Shown here: piece after piece, positions 47,717-58,790 of the stretch
Layout of the letters: each line of letters opens with the position of its first letter
Position numbering within the stretch: the stretch's first letter is position 1
The notes under the pieces: generated by a model
The model's input: only the letters and a program-made list of their open reading frames with translations
Databases searched by the model: none
Told to the model about the DNA's origin: nothing
Source: Oxytricha trifallax
Lineage: Eukaryota; Ciliophora; Spirotrichea; Sporadotrichida; Oxytrichidae
DNA length: 64,000 nt
Direction: 5' to 3'
NCBI GenBank assembly: GCA_000711775.1
Contig: ARYC01000743.1
Coordinates: 22,793-86,792 of the forward strand
Translations under genes and position numbers: made by a program

Positions 47717-48900
47717 ATGAGCGGCAACTTACGAAGAAAAGCGGCATTGCTTGGTATTAGCCAGCAAAAACTTTCTTTCATGAATTAAAAGAAAATTGAG
47801 ACTTGTGATGCCTCTACCTAATATGAACCTGAAATTCTCTAACCTTAGGTCTCAGACTTTGAATAACAATTTAGTTGTTAAATAGAAATGCAGAGCTAAG
47901 AAATTCTATGCGAAGTTCCAATAAAAATGGTTGAAGAGGAGGAGAGAAAAAAGAAATTAAAGCATTAAATTTATGTGAAGAGTGTGAGAAGAACTTCACT
48001 TTTAAATCTGCTCTTAAGCGTCATTTCTTAGATTAGCATTCTAACAAGCCAAAGCTCTATCATATGATAAGATAGATAGAAAATATTTTTTCCTTTATTG
48101 CAATAAGCAATATAACCATTCAAGGGATTTAAAAGTTCACCTATAAAACCATCATGGCAAGAAGTTTGAAGTCATAGATCCTGAGACTGGTGAGGTCTTC
48201 CTTCAAAAAAGAAAGCCAAGAGACCCTTTAGAATCCTTGGAACAAAGAGTTAAGAAAGAAAATAAGCTTATTAAAGCAGTGAGAAACCTTCCAGCTTCTG
48301 AGATAGTTAAAATCACTCTGAAGATACAAGCACTAAAGCTTCCAATTTTAAATGTAATTGACATTAAAGAATGTAAGGAAAGTTATCTTATACTTGAGGA
48401 CAAGGTTGAGAAAAAGGTCATAACTGATAAACAGTTCGCAGTATCAAATGGAATTTGTCAATGAGTACTAAGCTCTTACTAAAGCAAGGGAAAGACAGTG
48501 CAGATTTATAATTAAGCTCGATGCAATTCTCCTTGCTCAAGATCATGTTGCTTTTCGTCTCCCTCTATATTAAATGACTTTAAGAGACTACATATAAGAT
48601 TAAAGGATTCCAAAGTAGCTACCCCTTATTCTTACAAATGTTTGCAAAGGCATTGAAGAGCTGCACACTTTAGGGTATGTCCATAGAGACTTGAAGCCAG
48701 AGAATATTATGCTTGATTTTTCACCTCTCAGAGTAGTAATAATTGATTTCAATAGATCATAAAGAGTTGAAGCTTCAGGACTTGGCAACGTTTATGGTAC
48801 TCCTAGATACTTTCCAGAAAGGGAGGACTGGAGAGATGGTGAATTAAGTGGGATGTTAGTAAAAATAAAGCACCACTAATACACACTAATATACAATACA
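47717..48900 (+). pseudogene. TBE 57-kDa type zinc-finger/kinase-like protein, truncated
   Basis: ATG 47717 opens MSGNLRRKAALLGI. After a one-base shift near 47965 comes an intact C2H2 finger (LCEECEKNFTFKSALKRH), a second finger region (CNKQYNHSRDLKVHL), and a charged linker. A deletion of roughly 40 bases relative to copy 3 follows YAV/FAV near 48440. The kinase-like part keeps HRDLKPENIMLDF and IIDFNRS (DFN for DFG), then EREDWRDGE. A shift near 48840 follows, and the sequence runs into the right terminal repeat, so about 65 C-terminal residues present in copy 3 are missing. Confidence 0.83.
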
Positions 48901-48916
48901 TTTAAACATTGAACCC

Positions 48917-49016
48917 CTACATAAACCCTACTAAAACCCTAATAAAGTATGCACTAATAGTCTACTTTTATCAATCAAAAACTCAATCAAACTACTGAAA
49001 GGGTTTTGGGGTTTTG
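48917..49016 (-). repeat. TBE copy 2 right terminal inverted repeat
   Basis: Complement of the left end; followed by AGT rather than the ATT seen at the left. Confidence 0.88.
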
Positions 49017-49400
49017 AGTGAAATCATAATTTTTTGCTAGGGTAACTGGGCTAATTGAATCCCTCGAAGAATTGTATCTTGAATGGAATATATCTTTAAT
49101 GATAATATACAAGAATGATTTTTGTTACTTTGAGAAAAAAATTACGATTTTTCAATATCATAAGAATTTTTTAAAGATTTAAATATCAAATATTCGGATC
49201 ACCTAAATTACAAGTTTAGAAAAAATGGGGTTTTTGCTTGATTATCCAAGTATATCTGCTAGCAAATTGTTCATAAGGAGCTCCTTAGTTCTTCTGAATT
49301 TTTAATATAAAATTACCTATATAAAAAGATTAAAAAAATACTTATCCATATTGTTTCTGATTATTGATTTTATTGAAAATTTTATTTTTAATTTTGTAGA
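49017..49400. other. AT-rich stretch
   Basis: No gene; a splice acceptor-like TTTTGTAG ends at 49400. Confidence 0.4.
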
Positions 49401-49670
49401 CGGAGATTTACTGAAGAAGTTGCAAAGATTTGGTCAAATTACTACCGAAATTATTTGAAGTTTATTATTAGCTTATGGAATTATTGCTATTCATGAAAGG
49501 CAAAATCTAATCATTACAGAGGAAACAAATAATCAGTTTAGTTTAAGGTATTTAATAAATTAAGAGCTGCAGTGACATGACTTATAAGCGAAATTTGCCT
49601 CAAGTAAATACGCAGAGTTGCAATCACTGAGTGTTTTCAACCTCGCGTTTCGCTGATCAATTTCTGGCAT
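49401..49670 (+). pseudogene. Coding fragment, faintly kinase-like
   Basis: Follows a TTTTGTAG acceptor. Reads GDLLKKLQRFGQITTEII, TGA, SLLLAYGIIAIHERQNLI, then NQFSLRYLINQELQ, TGA, HDLQAKFASSKYAELQSLS. The first part resembles the region between helix D and helix E of Ser/Thr kinases (GDL...EIW...LHER), with TGA where many kinases have Trp. The catalytic loop is not visible. Weak call. Confidence 0.3.
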
Positions 49671-50224
49671 GGTAATTAATTAAAGAAAATCTTAATCGTA
49701 TCAAATTAAACAAACGATGAGTTTTTACAAGGATTTTTAAACTTGCACAGTGACATGACTCTCAGGTTACATTAAACCGCAGATTTTTCGCCAATCGATG
49801 TAGGGCAAGGACGATAAATCGTAAATTAATTATAAAATATTTTAATTTAACTTAATTTTAGAGGACCAATAAAATGAATATTTAATAAAAATTATAGAAC
49901 CTAAATTTACTTCAGAATTGATAATCTTAAGGACAAGTATTAAATTTAATTTTATTATCCAAAATGAAAATTTGTAACTTTACAATTTGAATAAAAAAGA
50001 TTAACTTTGCTTAATTTTTTTAATAAGATTTCTTTGGAATTTAATTTTTAACAAACTTTCCTTAGTATAAGTATTATAATTTTATATATAAAATTTAAAT
50101 TATCTTATGATTTAATTAAATCAAATAATTTACATTTAAATTTGAGATTGTAGTAATTTCATTTTTAATGATAAATATGAATTATTAGAGTGTGAAGTTA
50201 AAATTATAATTAATTATATAATTA
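49671..50224. other. AT-rich stretch
   Basis: Nothing recognised. Confidence 0.4.
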
Positions 50225-50497
50225 ATGGCAAGACAATGTGATGTAGGCATTGGGTATCGAGTAGTGGATTTACACACTTCAGTTCGGATTTGTACTATGA
50301 TGTTTATTTCACATGTGGTGTAAAGTGCAGGGCTGCTCTCCTTTACAATTTACCCTAACCTAGCAGTTTTAAATTCATCGCAGATTATTATATTTAATAA
50401 CTCTAATTAAGCTATATTTAAAAATGTCCTGATTCACTCTCAACAACACTAAGTTTAAAAATACTACTACTTTTTCACATTTACACTTTTAGAATGA
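50225..50497 (+). CDS. Intact 90-codon open frame, unknown
   Basis: ATG 50225 to TGA 50495-50497: MARQCDVGIGYRVVDLHTSV, then hydrophobic/Asn-rich sequence. The 5' half is less AT-rich. A small hairpin (GTAAAG...CTTTAC near 50318-50345) lies within. No family recognised. Confidence 0.3.
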
Positions 50498-51136
50498 CAA
50501 ATTCATTCGCGATTCTACTTAATTAAATTTACTTATATATAATAGCAAATAAGCATGAGTGCCCTATTTTAAAAAAACTCTAAAATTTCAATGGAATTAC
50601 CCTACTTCCAAGCCCCTTTTCGATAAATGAGAGAGGTTTTTTTGAAAAAGTCCCTATTTTGCTCTAAACTTCTCAAGTCTCTGAAATCACTAATTTCGCA
50701 AATCTCCCGACTTCCCTAATTATAAAGACCCCTAAAATTGAGATGCATAAATTTTTACAAATACATGTATGATTTTGACCAGCCCCCTAAATTTTTTGAC
50801 TAACTATTATTAAAAAAATGACACATGGCAACAAAAACACAGGGGTTTTGAAATTGAGGGGATTTGGGGTTTACGCATTTTTCCATTTGTCTAATTATCT
50901 TATTAATTTAATTTTAATTTTATTTTCACAATTTCTCGATTCAATTCCATTTTAGAAGCAATAAGAAATTTGGTAAAAAATGTCATAGAAAAGTTAACGT
51001 ATTGAAATACATTGAGTAAAGCACAAAAATTATACTAAATTATTAATTAATCATTTGAAATTATTCGATAATTTGTTATATAAATATCTCAGAACCAACG
51101 TATTTATAATCAATACTTTTAGAGTAATAGCTTAAA
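50498..51136. other. AT-rich stretch
   Basis: Contains several CCCCTAAA/CCCC-type short blocks (50580-50880) but no coherent frame. Confidence 0.4.
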
Positions 51137-52740
51137 ATGGACTTCCAATGGTTGTAATCTATAAAATATGATAAAAAAATAAAAAAGATTTGTAGAAACA
51201 AAGCTAATAAATATTTATCAAGGAATACTAAGAAGAGAAGATTATAAGAAGTGTCATTTATGGTGGATGAGCACGCTCTAGAATGAAATAACTTACTAAG
51301 AATACTGATGAATCAAACATCAATTATAATTATCTGAATATAATATATCTGGCAATTATATATATATATATATATATGAAACCTTACTTATAGTAAAGAT
51401 TCATTGGTTAATGATAAGATTTGAAGCTTCAACTGTAGGTATATAGCCTTAAGTTATAGAATATTGGATTCAAAAAACGTTGTCAGAGATTAATAATTAT
51501 TAGAGATTTGATGTGTTAGATTATGATATTAAAAAGGATACAAATCTATTTGAAACAGTTGCCCCACTTTTTGCTTCGAGATAGAATTACAAAATTGATA
51601 ATCTTCAAAAAAATACTTGACTTTTAAAATATCTTTACCTATAAAATTGGACTAAAGTAATTTAATCTCTTCAAATGAATGGCTATGATCCTAATGGAAG
51701 GAAAATTCACTCAATGTCTAAGAGTAATATATTTGAGAAGAAAGGAAACTTATGGAGGAATTGAAAATAGAGATTTTTGTGAAAAAATTAAGGAAATTCA
51801 ATGAATAAGCTAAAATCAGATTCTTCTGATGCAGTAAGAAGTTTTGGCCAAATTCTTGGTAAATCTACATAGGGTTCATCTATAAACAAGATAGATTAAT
51901 GAAAGATCAATTGGTTTAGTATAAATAAGAGTGAGCATAGTTATGAGAATAATTATCTGTAAATATGTTTAAAATTAATGGTAAATATAATCCATTAACC
52001 GGGAGGAGAAAATATCAATGTAGAAATTATAAGACAACTAGTTGATTTATTTGAGCATATATAAGTTTAAGCTTATTCACACTTCATGATTCAGCTATTC
52101 AAAAGTCAATCAATCCTCTCAAGAGAATTTTTTTTAGGCTGCTTATGCAAATTACACTGGTTACTAAAAGCAAATTTATCCAATAGAATATTATCCCTCA
52201 AGGATTATTGAAATATAATAGTGGTTTCTATACTGATGAGTTAATGGATGCATAAAGCATGAAATCGTTATTGGAGAAAAAATAAATTATGAATAAGGGG
52301 TTGTCCTAAATATTACAATATTGCTAATGGAATCTTCGCAGAGTCAAAAATTATGGCCATATAATAAATCTCCTCAAAAGCAAGTATATTTTCTGAGAAG
52401 ATAAGAACATAAGAATCAAAGAATTAACTTCAAACAACATCAATGAATCAATATCATTCTAATATTTCATTAATAATAAAATGGGTAGTGTGAAATACCA
52501 CAAAGCCAAAAATTCAAATGCTAATATAACACAAAATAAAGAAAACTGATATTGGCTCATTCTATGAAGAATTCTTATTATATTAATAAGCAGATAACTC
52601 CTAAAAACTAAAAGAAGTAGAAGATAAAATATTCGGAAAATAGTAACTATTATATCCTGATGAATATCAATCAAATGAAGATCTAAGAATTCACAATTTC
52701 TCCTCAGTTCTATTAAGAATTTGTCCAATTCAAAAGATAG
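51137..52740 (+). pseudogene. Broad coding-like island, unknown
   Basis: ATG 51137 gives MDFQWLQSIKYDKKIKKICR to TGA 51284-51286 (first exon or N-terminus). A TA run follows at 51358-51377, then an acceptor-like TTACTTATAG near 51393 and a frame from ATG 51412: MIRFEASTVGIQPQVIEYWI, RFDVLDYDIKKDTNLFETVA, PLFASRQNYK. Further open segments to about 52740 are in shifting frames with several in-frame TGA. The minus-strand frame at 52459-52728 is hydrophobic and likely a shadow. No family recognised; phase after 51610 is uncertain. Confidence 0.38.
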
Positions 52741-52829
52741 AAATTAGCATCTATCATATTCTTTTTCTTTCTTTTTTGTTTTTCGATAAAATAAATAATT
52801 AAATTTTCTCAATAATATGTCGAAATTAA

Positions 52830-53580
52830 AATAATATACAAAAAGTGAGTGAAAAATAAAAGAAATCTCACATTGAAAAGATTAAAGCACTTCGTGAAGC
52901 TATAAATTATCATTTTCAGCAAAAATTACTAATTTTAAAAGGAAAATTGTAAATCTACTTAAAATGATGGTCGCTATTAAATAAATATTATAAATCTATT
53001 TTATTTATTAATAGTAGTTTATTTGCCATTTATTTTAAAGATTATAATCTGATTTCTGTTGAAACAATCAATCAAATATTCATAAAAAATGAGATATTTG
53101 TTTTGCTTCACAAAAAAAATAAAACTATGTTAACAATTAAATTGATAACTGAATAGTATTCTAACTCTTAATGAAATTTGCTGCTTCAATATTGAAAAAT
53201 TATCTGATTTTTTAAATAATAATAGTAATAATAATAATAAATATAAAAGTGAAACTCCAATTATAAAAACACACTGTCTATATCTATTAAGAAATATTCA
53301 TAATTTTAAATCGCTGGATACTATGCTGAAATTAAAGATTAATTTTAAAGGACATAAAATTAACCTATTTGTAAAACATCATATAATAACTCTCTTTGTT
53401 AAATTCTCTAATGATTATAATCATGAATGTTTCCATTAATATTTTAAGTGTCTTTATAATGATTCAAAAATCAAATAAAAATATTATTTAAAAAATGGCT
53501 TCAAGGTACAAATTGATCCTGAATTTATTATATAAATAGTAGAAAATTATTTAAAAAAATCGTAAAAAATATAACGATGA
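52830..53580 (+). pseudogene. Coding island with Asn-rich tract, unknown
   Basis: Starts in a charged helix (SEKQKKSHIEKIKALREAIN) to a TGA near 52970, then INQIFIKNEIFVLLHKKNKT. After a shift near 53146 a 145-codon frame runs to TGA 53578-53580: LTLNEICCFNIEKLSDFL, an Asn tract, THCLYLLRNIHNFKSLDTML, FHQYFKCLYNDSKIKQKYYL, VQIDPEFIIQIVENYLKK. Only six TAA/TAG codons in 145. Asn tracts are common in ciliate proteins. No family recognised. Confidence 0.45.
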
Positions 53581-53799
53581 TGATCTCAGTGAAATGTACT
53601 TTAAATAATAATAAAATTTAAAGACAAAAACCAATATCTTAATTGAATTAAGATTGTAATAACTCTATCAGAATTAACCTTTTATTAATATTTAGTGATA
53701 ATATATTCATTATATTTTCTTAGAAAATAAAGTGAATAAGTAATTTGAATTATAATTAATTGAATTTGATAAATAGTAATGAATTATATAAATCAAAAA

Positions 53800-54020
53800 A
53801 ACATGTCTGTCAAGTAGTTATATTTCCTCTCTTTGGATATTTACATAATTGAACAGTATAATTTCGACTTATCTTCACTCCTCTGTTGAGCCTTGGTCTG
53901 TTACCACTACTGTTCTCATCAGGTGCAACCCCTGTTAAAATTAAATTTAGATATCTTTTTTGTAACTTACATATTTTGTGAATGACACAGCTCCATCTTT
54001 GTAGTCATCTTTTTCATTTT
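53800..54020 (-). CDS. MORN-type gene segment, relative of 20840-21045
   Basis: Minus strand: exon 1 (to 53971) reads DDYKDGAVSFTKY. A 39-nt intron follows (53970-53932, GTAAGTTACAAAAAAG...TTTAACAG), almost identical to the intron at 20880-20919. Exon 2 reads GLHLMRTVVVTDQGSTEE and stops at TGA, while another phase stays open to about 53810. The exon residues align with GWHQDRLRSTCEQESTED of the other copy, confirming homology. The downstream YVGEWKND repeat is absent here, so the copy is truncated or continues elsewhere. Confidence 0.6.
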
Positions 54021-54189
54021 TGTTTATAATTAATCAAATTATTAATTTCTTTCAATTTATTTAAAAATTAGCATGATAATATTCATCCTATTTAACTTAT
54101 TTTTACTTCTAGTTTTTAAGTTCTTATTTTTCATGAAATCATTCACTAAATACTATTGAAAATATTAAATATCACTCTAATTTTTACAG

Positions 54190-54621
54190 TAACAAAACTC
54201 AGTGATTCTTTCAGATTTTATAGCTTGTATCTTAATTAATGCTCAGTTTTATCGAGTATTTTGTTTTTTACAGCAAATTTCGATTTAAACTTTTAATTAG
54301 TTTACCATTAGTTCGTTTAATACTTGGTATTTCCCATTCGACTGTTTTGTTTCTTATATTTATCTAAAACCAACAAAAACAATTTTATTTAATGTTAACA
54401 CAATTATTAATCCCACAAAACGATCGAAAACGAATGAGTTTAATATTGAAATTGAATCTACAAAATTTTTAAAAGATATGCATATCTTTAAAAGTATAGC
54501 ATTGTTAAAGGAAAGAAATTTAAAAAAGGAGTAACTAATTAACTTTAACATACTCAAGATGGTATATTAACTTTTATATTCAAGAGTGATAGAATTATAT
54601 TGTTACATAAATTCTTAATGA
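54190..54621 (+). CDS. 144-codon exon-like open frame, unknown
   Basis: Begins right after a splice acceptor (CTAATTTTTACAG, ending 54189) and stays open to TGA 54619-54621 with few TAA/TAG. Reads NSVILSDFIACILINAQFYR, NTWYFPFDCFVSYIYLKPTK, KRSKTNEFNIEIESTKFLKD, HIFKSIALLKERNLKKEQ. The minus-strand frame at 54360-54557 is the shadow. Probably a terminal exon. No family recognised. Confidence 0.45.
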
Positions 54622-55554
54622 TTAAAAATTTTCTGAAACTATGAATTGAACAATTTAAATCCCTCTAAAAAAACAAAGAAATATATAAAAATATTACTTT
54701 ATTACAAAGAGAATTTCTTGATTATTTATATCACGAAATAATGATTGAATGTACCAACACATAATTTATCTATGATATAAATTGGTCGACACGAATCTGA
54801 GCTAACTATATTAAATATGTCCTCTAGAATTTAGACTGATCTTATTTAATATCAATAAATTAATGCTCTATATTTATTAGGTCACATAAATTAAACATGA
54901 TAAAAACGGCATCAATTTGTTTCACTGATATAAATATTAAGATTGATAGTAAAATTTATATTCCCAAGTGTAAATTAAAAATCAAGATATAATATAAATT
55001 CACAATGGTTTTTAAAACATCCTTAGTTTAACACAGTCTTTCTCTAGAGTATTAAGTTTAGTCTCAGAGAACTATTGAATTGTTATTCTTTTTTTTTACT
55101 AAGGGTTGCACCTGAAAACTAAAGATTTAAATATTAGTTTAAGATTGGAAACTCTAAATTTGCTGATACCAAAAGAATAAAAATAAATATTGGGAGTGAA
55201 CTTCTAACCAAAATTCCACAGAGTATAATCAATTCATACTTGGTAATCTTTTTGAATAATGGCAAAAATATACCACAAATAAATCTGCGTTGAGATTCAC
55301 AGATCAGTATTAAAAATTTACAAAAAAAATATCTTTCCCTTGGGAATAGCAGAACTCAATAAATATAATTAGTAAAATTAGTAATTCTGATTTTGAATTT
55401 CCGAAGTCGGATTTCTAAAAAAAGTATCAATTGCAATAAATGACTAGCTCTATTGAATGCAATGAAGATGCAAGAGATAAATTTAATTGGATCCCATGGA
55501 TTTCAAATGAACAATAAATTTCTTGCCTCACATTTAAGCTGCAAATTATATTAT
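54622..55554. other. AT-rich stretch
   Basis: Nothing recognised. Confidence 0.4.
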
Positions 55555-56372
55555 AAACAATTGATAAAATCAAAATAGATTTTGAAATCAGGAAATTATT
55601 AATAATCAAGCTTTAAATATTATGAATTTCAATAAAGCTCAATTCTTAGCAAGAATATTCTCCATTTTGACTGTTTCATCATCAAAATTAATATAACTGA
55701 TTATTGATGAAATTTAGAAAGATATTTGCGTTTGAGACATTACCATTACAGCATCAATAAGAAATATTTCAAAGTTCAAAATGTTAAAAAATAGAACACT
55801 TCTCACTTTAACAATGATATATTAGACTTAATGCTGACAATGAAGAGCCCATTATATTTAGTACAATTATATAATTTTTAGATGATTAATCAATTAAATT
55901 AGGCAAATTAATAATTTTTAAGTTTTAATGAATTTAGATTAAAATTTTCACGAATGAGTTTAATATATATAGAATTTTAATAGCAATGTCTTAATTAATT
56001 TTAAATAAATAATTATTAATTATAAATTTGCCTATAATCATCTAAAAATTATATAATTGTACTAAATATAATGGGCTCTTCTTTGTCAACATTAAGTCTA
56101 ATATATCATTGTTAAAGTGAGAAGTGTTCTATTTTTTAACATTTTGAACTTTGAAATATTTCTTATTGATGATGTGATGGTAATGTCTCAAACGCGAATA
56201 TCTTTCTAAATTTCATCAATAATCAGTTAAATTGATTGTGATGATGGAAACAGTCAAAATGGAGAATATACTAGCTAAGAATTGAGCTTTATTCAAATTT
56301 ATAATAATTAAAGCTTGATTATTAATAATTTCCTCATTTCAAAAGACTATTTTGATTTTATCAATTGTTTAG
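55555..56372. repeat. Large inverted repeat, arms ~355 bp, spacer ~100 bp
   Basis: Left arm 55555-55913 and right arm about 56018-56372 match in inverted order at roughly 90% or better; long blocks such as the one covering GTTAAAAAATAGAACACTTC (left 55787-55806; complement near 56125) are identical. The outer ends read AAACAATTGATAAAATCAAA. Unlike the TTGTAGG family it shows no obvious terminal motif or target duplication and no protein gene. Transcription across it would give a long hairpin RNA. Confidence 0.9.
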
Positions 56373-56639
56373 TAGGAATTATAACTACTGTTCTGCAAAA
56401 CAAAAATAAATATTTGCTAGTACTCCTCACGATTAATAAATTCTAAAATAGAAATTTCAAGTTTAGATTAGTATCCTAGAAAAAATATCATACAATTTCA
56501 TTTCACTTTTATATATTAACTACTTGAATTAGTATTCGTAAATAGTTTATCATAAACAAAATGAGAAATAGATGATTATCAGAATATTAATAACAAATAA
56601 TTGAAGCTTTTTACTAGAATAAAGTTTTTTAAAATCTAT

Positions 56640-56785
56640 AAACAAATTGTCTAACCAATCATCTTGATATTTGTCACCATCTTTTTAATGGTAGACTCCA
56701 TTTTCTTTTATTTTGGTCCCACTACAAAATGTCTGTCAAGTAGCTCCTATAACCAGGTTGGACCTCTGAGAATATATTAAGATTT
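56640..56785 (-). CDS. MORN-repeat fragment
   Basis: Minus strand near 56705-56655 reads NGVYHQKDGDKYQDDWLDN, matching the MORN pattern (GxYxxxDGxKYxGxW). Upstream (56785-56710) another phase is open through a LLDRHFVVGPK-like stretch. It shares the 15-mer CTACTTGACAGACAT with the MORN-type segment at 53800. Probably a further member of the same gene family or another segment of it. Confidence 0.45.
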
Positions 56786-57048
56786 TCACACGCTTCTCCT
56801 TCGTTTCCATCAATATATCTCAATATATATTAATCAATTTCATTTTAATTTATCAATTCTCGATTATTCTTTATAATTCATGAAATATTAAAAAAAATTA
56901 AAACTTATTCAAGGAGAATAATCTAAGATGCATAAATTTGTTAAGATATTAATCTTTTATGCAATAATAATAATGGGACTTCATTAATGATGGAGCTCCA
57001 AGCTTATTACTGTACATGAAATTAATTATCAAGTTTCTAGATTGCAAC
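56786..57048. other. AT-rich spacer
   Basis: Nothing recognised. Confidence 0.4.
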
Positions 57049-57540
57049 ATGTAACAACAAATCTTATCTTTAAATGTAATTCATGTATTCCGTGTATTGT
57101 ATTTTTCCATCAATCAAGTATTTGCAATTGAAAACAAAGCTTTTTATAGGTCATTTTATAATTACCTTATGCTTCTATTTTATGATGGAACTTTAGAATC
57201 AGAGTCCAGAAGGTATATACAAATAGAAACTTTAACCAACATGAAAATGAGCAATTTGAATTTTTCTTTCCCTAAAATAAATCAAATATTTCATTTTCTA
57301 AGATGCTCGAGTATTCTAAATACTTATGATTTTAATAAAATTTTAGATAAACTCCTATTCAGTTTTCTATTATTAAGCCTACTCAATAAGAATATGAACT
57401 TTAGAACCTTTTTATACTTAGTTATCTTTTTTATAATTCAATTACATTGCATCTAAAAATGTGCTTAATAAATTTTAATCATAGGTAGATTTATAAGCTT
57501 TTAACTGAAATTCTTTTAAGTATTTTTGTATTTTTACTGA
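57049..57540 (+). CDS. Intact 163-codon open frame, unknown
   Basis: ATG 57049 to TGA 57538-57540. From 57097 there are 119 codons with none of TAA, TAG or TGA, unlikely by chance. Segments: FAIENKAFYRSFYNYLMLLF, a charged LESESRRYIQIETLTNMKM, NFSFPKINQIFHFLRCSSIL and two C-terminal hydrophobic spans (LLFSFLLLSLL; FLYLVIFFIIQLH). Suggests a membrane-anchored protein; no family recognised. Confidence 0.5.
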
Positions 57541-57599
57541 TCATCATTTATAAGCAATTTAATTAAAAAGAATTTTTATTAACTCAGTTTAATTATTTA

Positions 57600-57990
57600 A
57601 TAATTAACTTTTATAAAGCATTGGATATTGAAGAAGAAGTTAAACAAATATAGGCGCATTAGAATTCTGAGAAGTTTAATGAAAAAGGTGTGTAGAAATT
57701 ACATATAGAAAACAAGAAATTTAATCAAAGATTCTTCTGCTTTTCCTCAAATATAAAACAATAATAAGAAGTTTGGAGTACTTTCTTAGGGTAGTATTTA
57801 TTTTGACAGCGTCAAGGAATAGAAATTTCTAAGCAAAGCTTCATCATTTTTATTAAAAAAATTTCACTTAAGTAATGCCCATGCAGAACTACTTATATAA
57901 TATATTGAAGATAACAAATGTTAAATATGCTTAATGCCAGAATATAAAACTCCTTCATTCAAATAAGAATAGGCCAATCTATATTTTATT
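57600..57990 (+). pseudogene. Coding island ending in a CxxC (RING-like) start
   Basis: First frame LDIEEEVKQIQAHQNSEKFN, QRFFCFSSNIKQQQEVWS. After a one-base shift near 57795: YFDSVKEQKFLSKASSFLLK, NAHAELLIQYIEDNKCQICL. CQIC could be the first Cys pair of a RING finger; later ligands are not visible before the AT-rich DNA after 57990. No stop assigned. Confidence 0.42.
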
Positions 57991-58062
57991 AATTTATTCA
58001 TTATTTAATAAATAAGGATAGGTCATATTAAAATAATCTTTATGCATTAATGCTTTTAAGAC

Positions 58063-58790
58063 TCAATTATTGATGCTAGCGTCTAGCTTTGCCTTGTACT
58101 GGCTTCTTTCTGGTGATAGCTTCATTCCTGATTGTATCCCATTATTATCTTTGAACATGCACTCTTTCGAAATTCATCGATATTTACCATTTTTGCAAAG
58201 CTACATAATGATCTGATAGAGTTGTTCGGCTTTCCTAAAGGATTCAAACATTTTTATCACAATGATAATTGAGGCTATATGTGTTTTTTGATTATTTTAA
58301 TAATTCTGCAAAAGGGCCTTTTTTCCTAGCAACTAAACATAACTTAGTGAAATGCCTTAAATAGAATCCTATATTATTTCTCAAAAATTTCCTTGCTGAT
58401 CTTGATCCATATGATCAATTCAATCCTTTCAAAGCCAATACTGTCCAAGTATCTAAGCGTTATCTCGAGTATTTTATTGATGATCCACAAAAACAAATAA
58501 CCCGTTGTTCTACAATTTTTAAACCGGGATCTTGTCCAAAAAATTAGAATCTAAGAGTGTTTTATAATTGAGCTTAATATCAGGGCTATCCCAAGGTGCA
58601 TCGGCTACGATGACATCAAATAAAATTCCAATTAGACCGCTCTTGCTATCTGCAATCACTTGATCCTATAGATTTGTACCAAGAATTTATTCCTGATTTG
58701 CTTCAATCCCCAATCAAAGAATTTCATCTGATGCTTTTCTTAATCCTATTTTTCGAAGATCTTACTTTTTATCGGTCCGATCCCTTTTTC
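58063..58790 (-). pseudogene. Second MT-A70-type methyltransferase, broken
   Basis: Minus strand from about 58790: KQDLRKIGLRKASDEIL, TGA, LGIEANQEQ, then FDVIVADAPWDSP (DPPW-type catalytic motif with one Pro changed to Ala, Trp kept as TGG) and LNYKTLLDSNFLDKIPV. After a one-base shift near 58485: GYLFLWIINKILEITLRYLD, IGFERIELIIWIKIS, and AFHQVMFSCQEK. After another shift near 58320: THIASIIIVIKMFESFRKAE, QLYQIIMQLCKNGKY, matching the KPEELYxxI...GKY region, then an in-frame TGA and a divergent tail to TGA 58063-58065. Family role: N6-adenine methylation of RNA or DNA. Less like METTL3 at its C-terminus than the copy at 4201-5110. Inactive as written. Confidence 0.68.

Larger units (their letters stand above)
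45228..49016. mobile_element. TBE-type transposon, copy 2 (3789 bp, second subfamily)
   Basis: Bounded by CAAAACCCCAAAACCC ends and flanked by ATT (45225-45227) and AGT (49017-49019), both fitting an ANT target but not identical. Gene order is that of copy 1 in reverse orientation: transposase (+), 22-kDa (-), 57-kDa (+). Beyond the C4A4 block the terminal repeats differ from copies 1 and 3 (TTTGATTGAGTTTTTGATTG), marking another subfamily. It is 312 bp shorter than copy 1, partly from loss inside and at the 3' end of the 57-kDa gene. All three genes are broken. Confidence 0.93.

Noticed and set aside
48600..48788. Minus-strand frame over the kinase-like part of TBE copy 2
   Set aside because: Shadow of the plus-strand 57-kDa gene.
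51600..51900. PH-domain-like reading (KKGNLWRN, TGA, KQRFL)
   Set aside because: All three frames look protein-like here and the match needs TGA to be read as Trp; too weak to claim.
52459..52728. Minus-strand 89-codon hydrophobic frame
   Set aside because: Low-complexity composition; the plus strand reads more like soluble protein. No independent support.
53800..53830. ATGTCTG as a shared start codon context of the MORN copies
   Set aside because: The plus-strand ATGTCTG at 53805 is antisense to the MORN-type gene there, so the resemblance to 20842 is coincidental.
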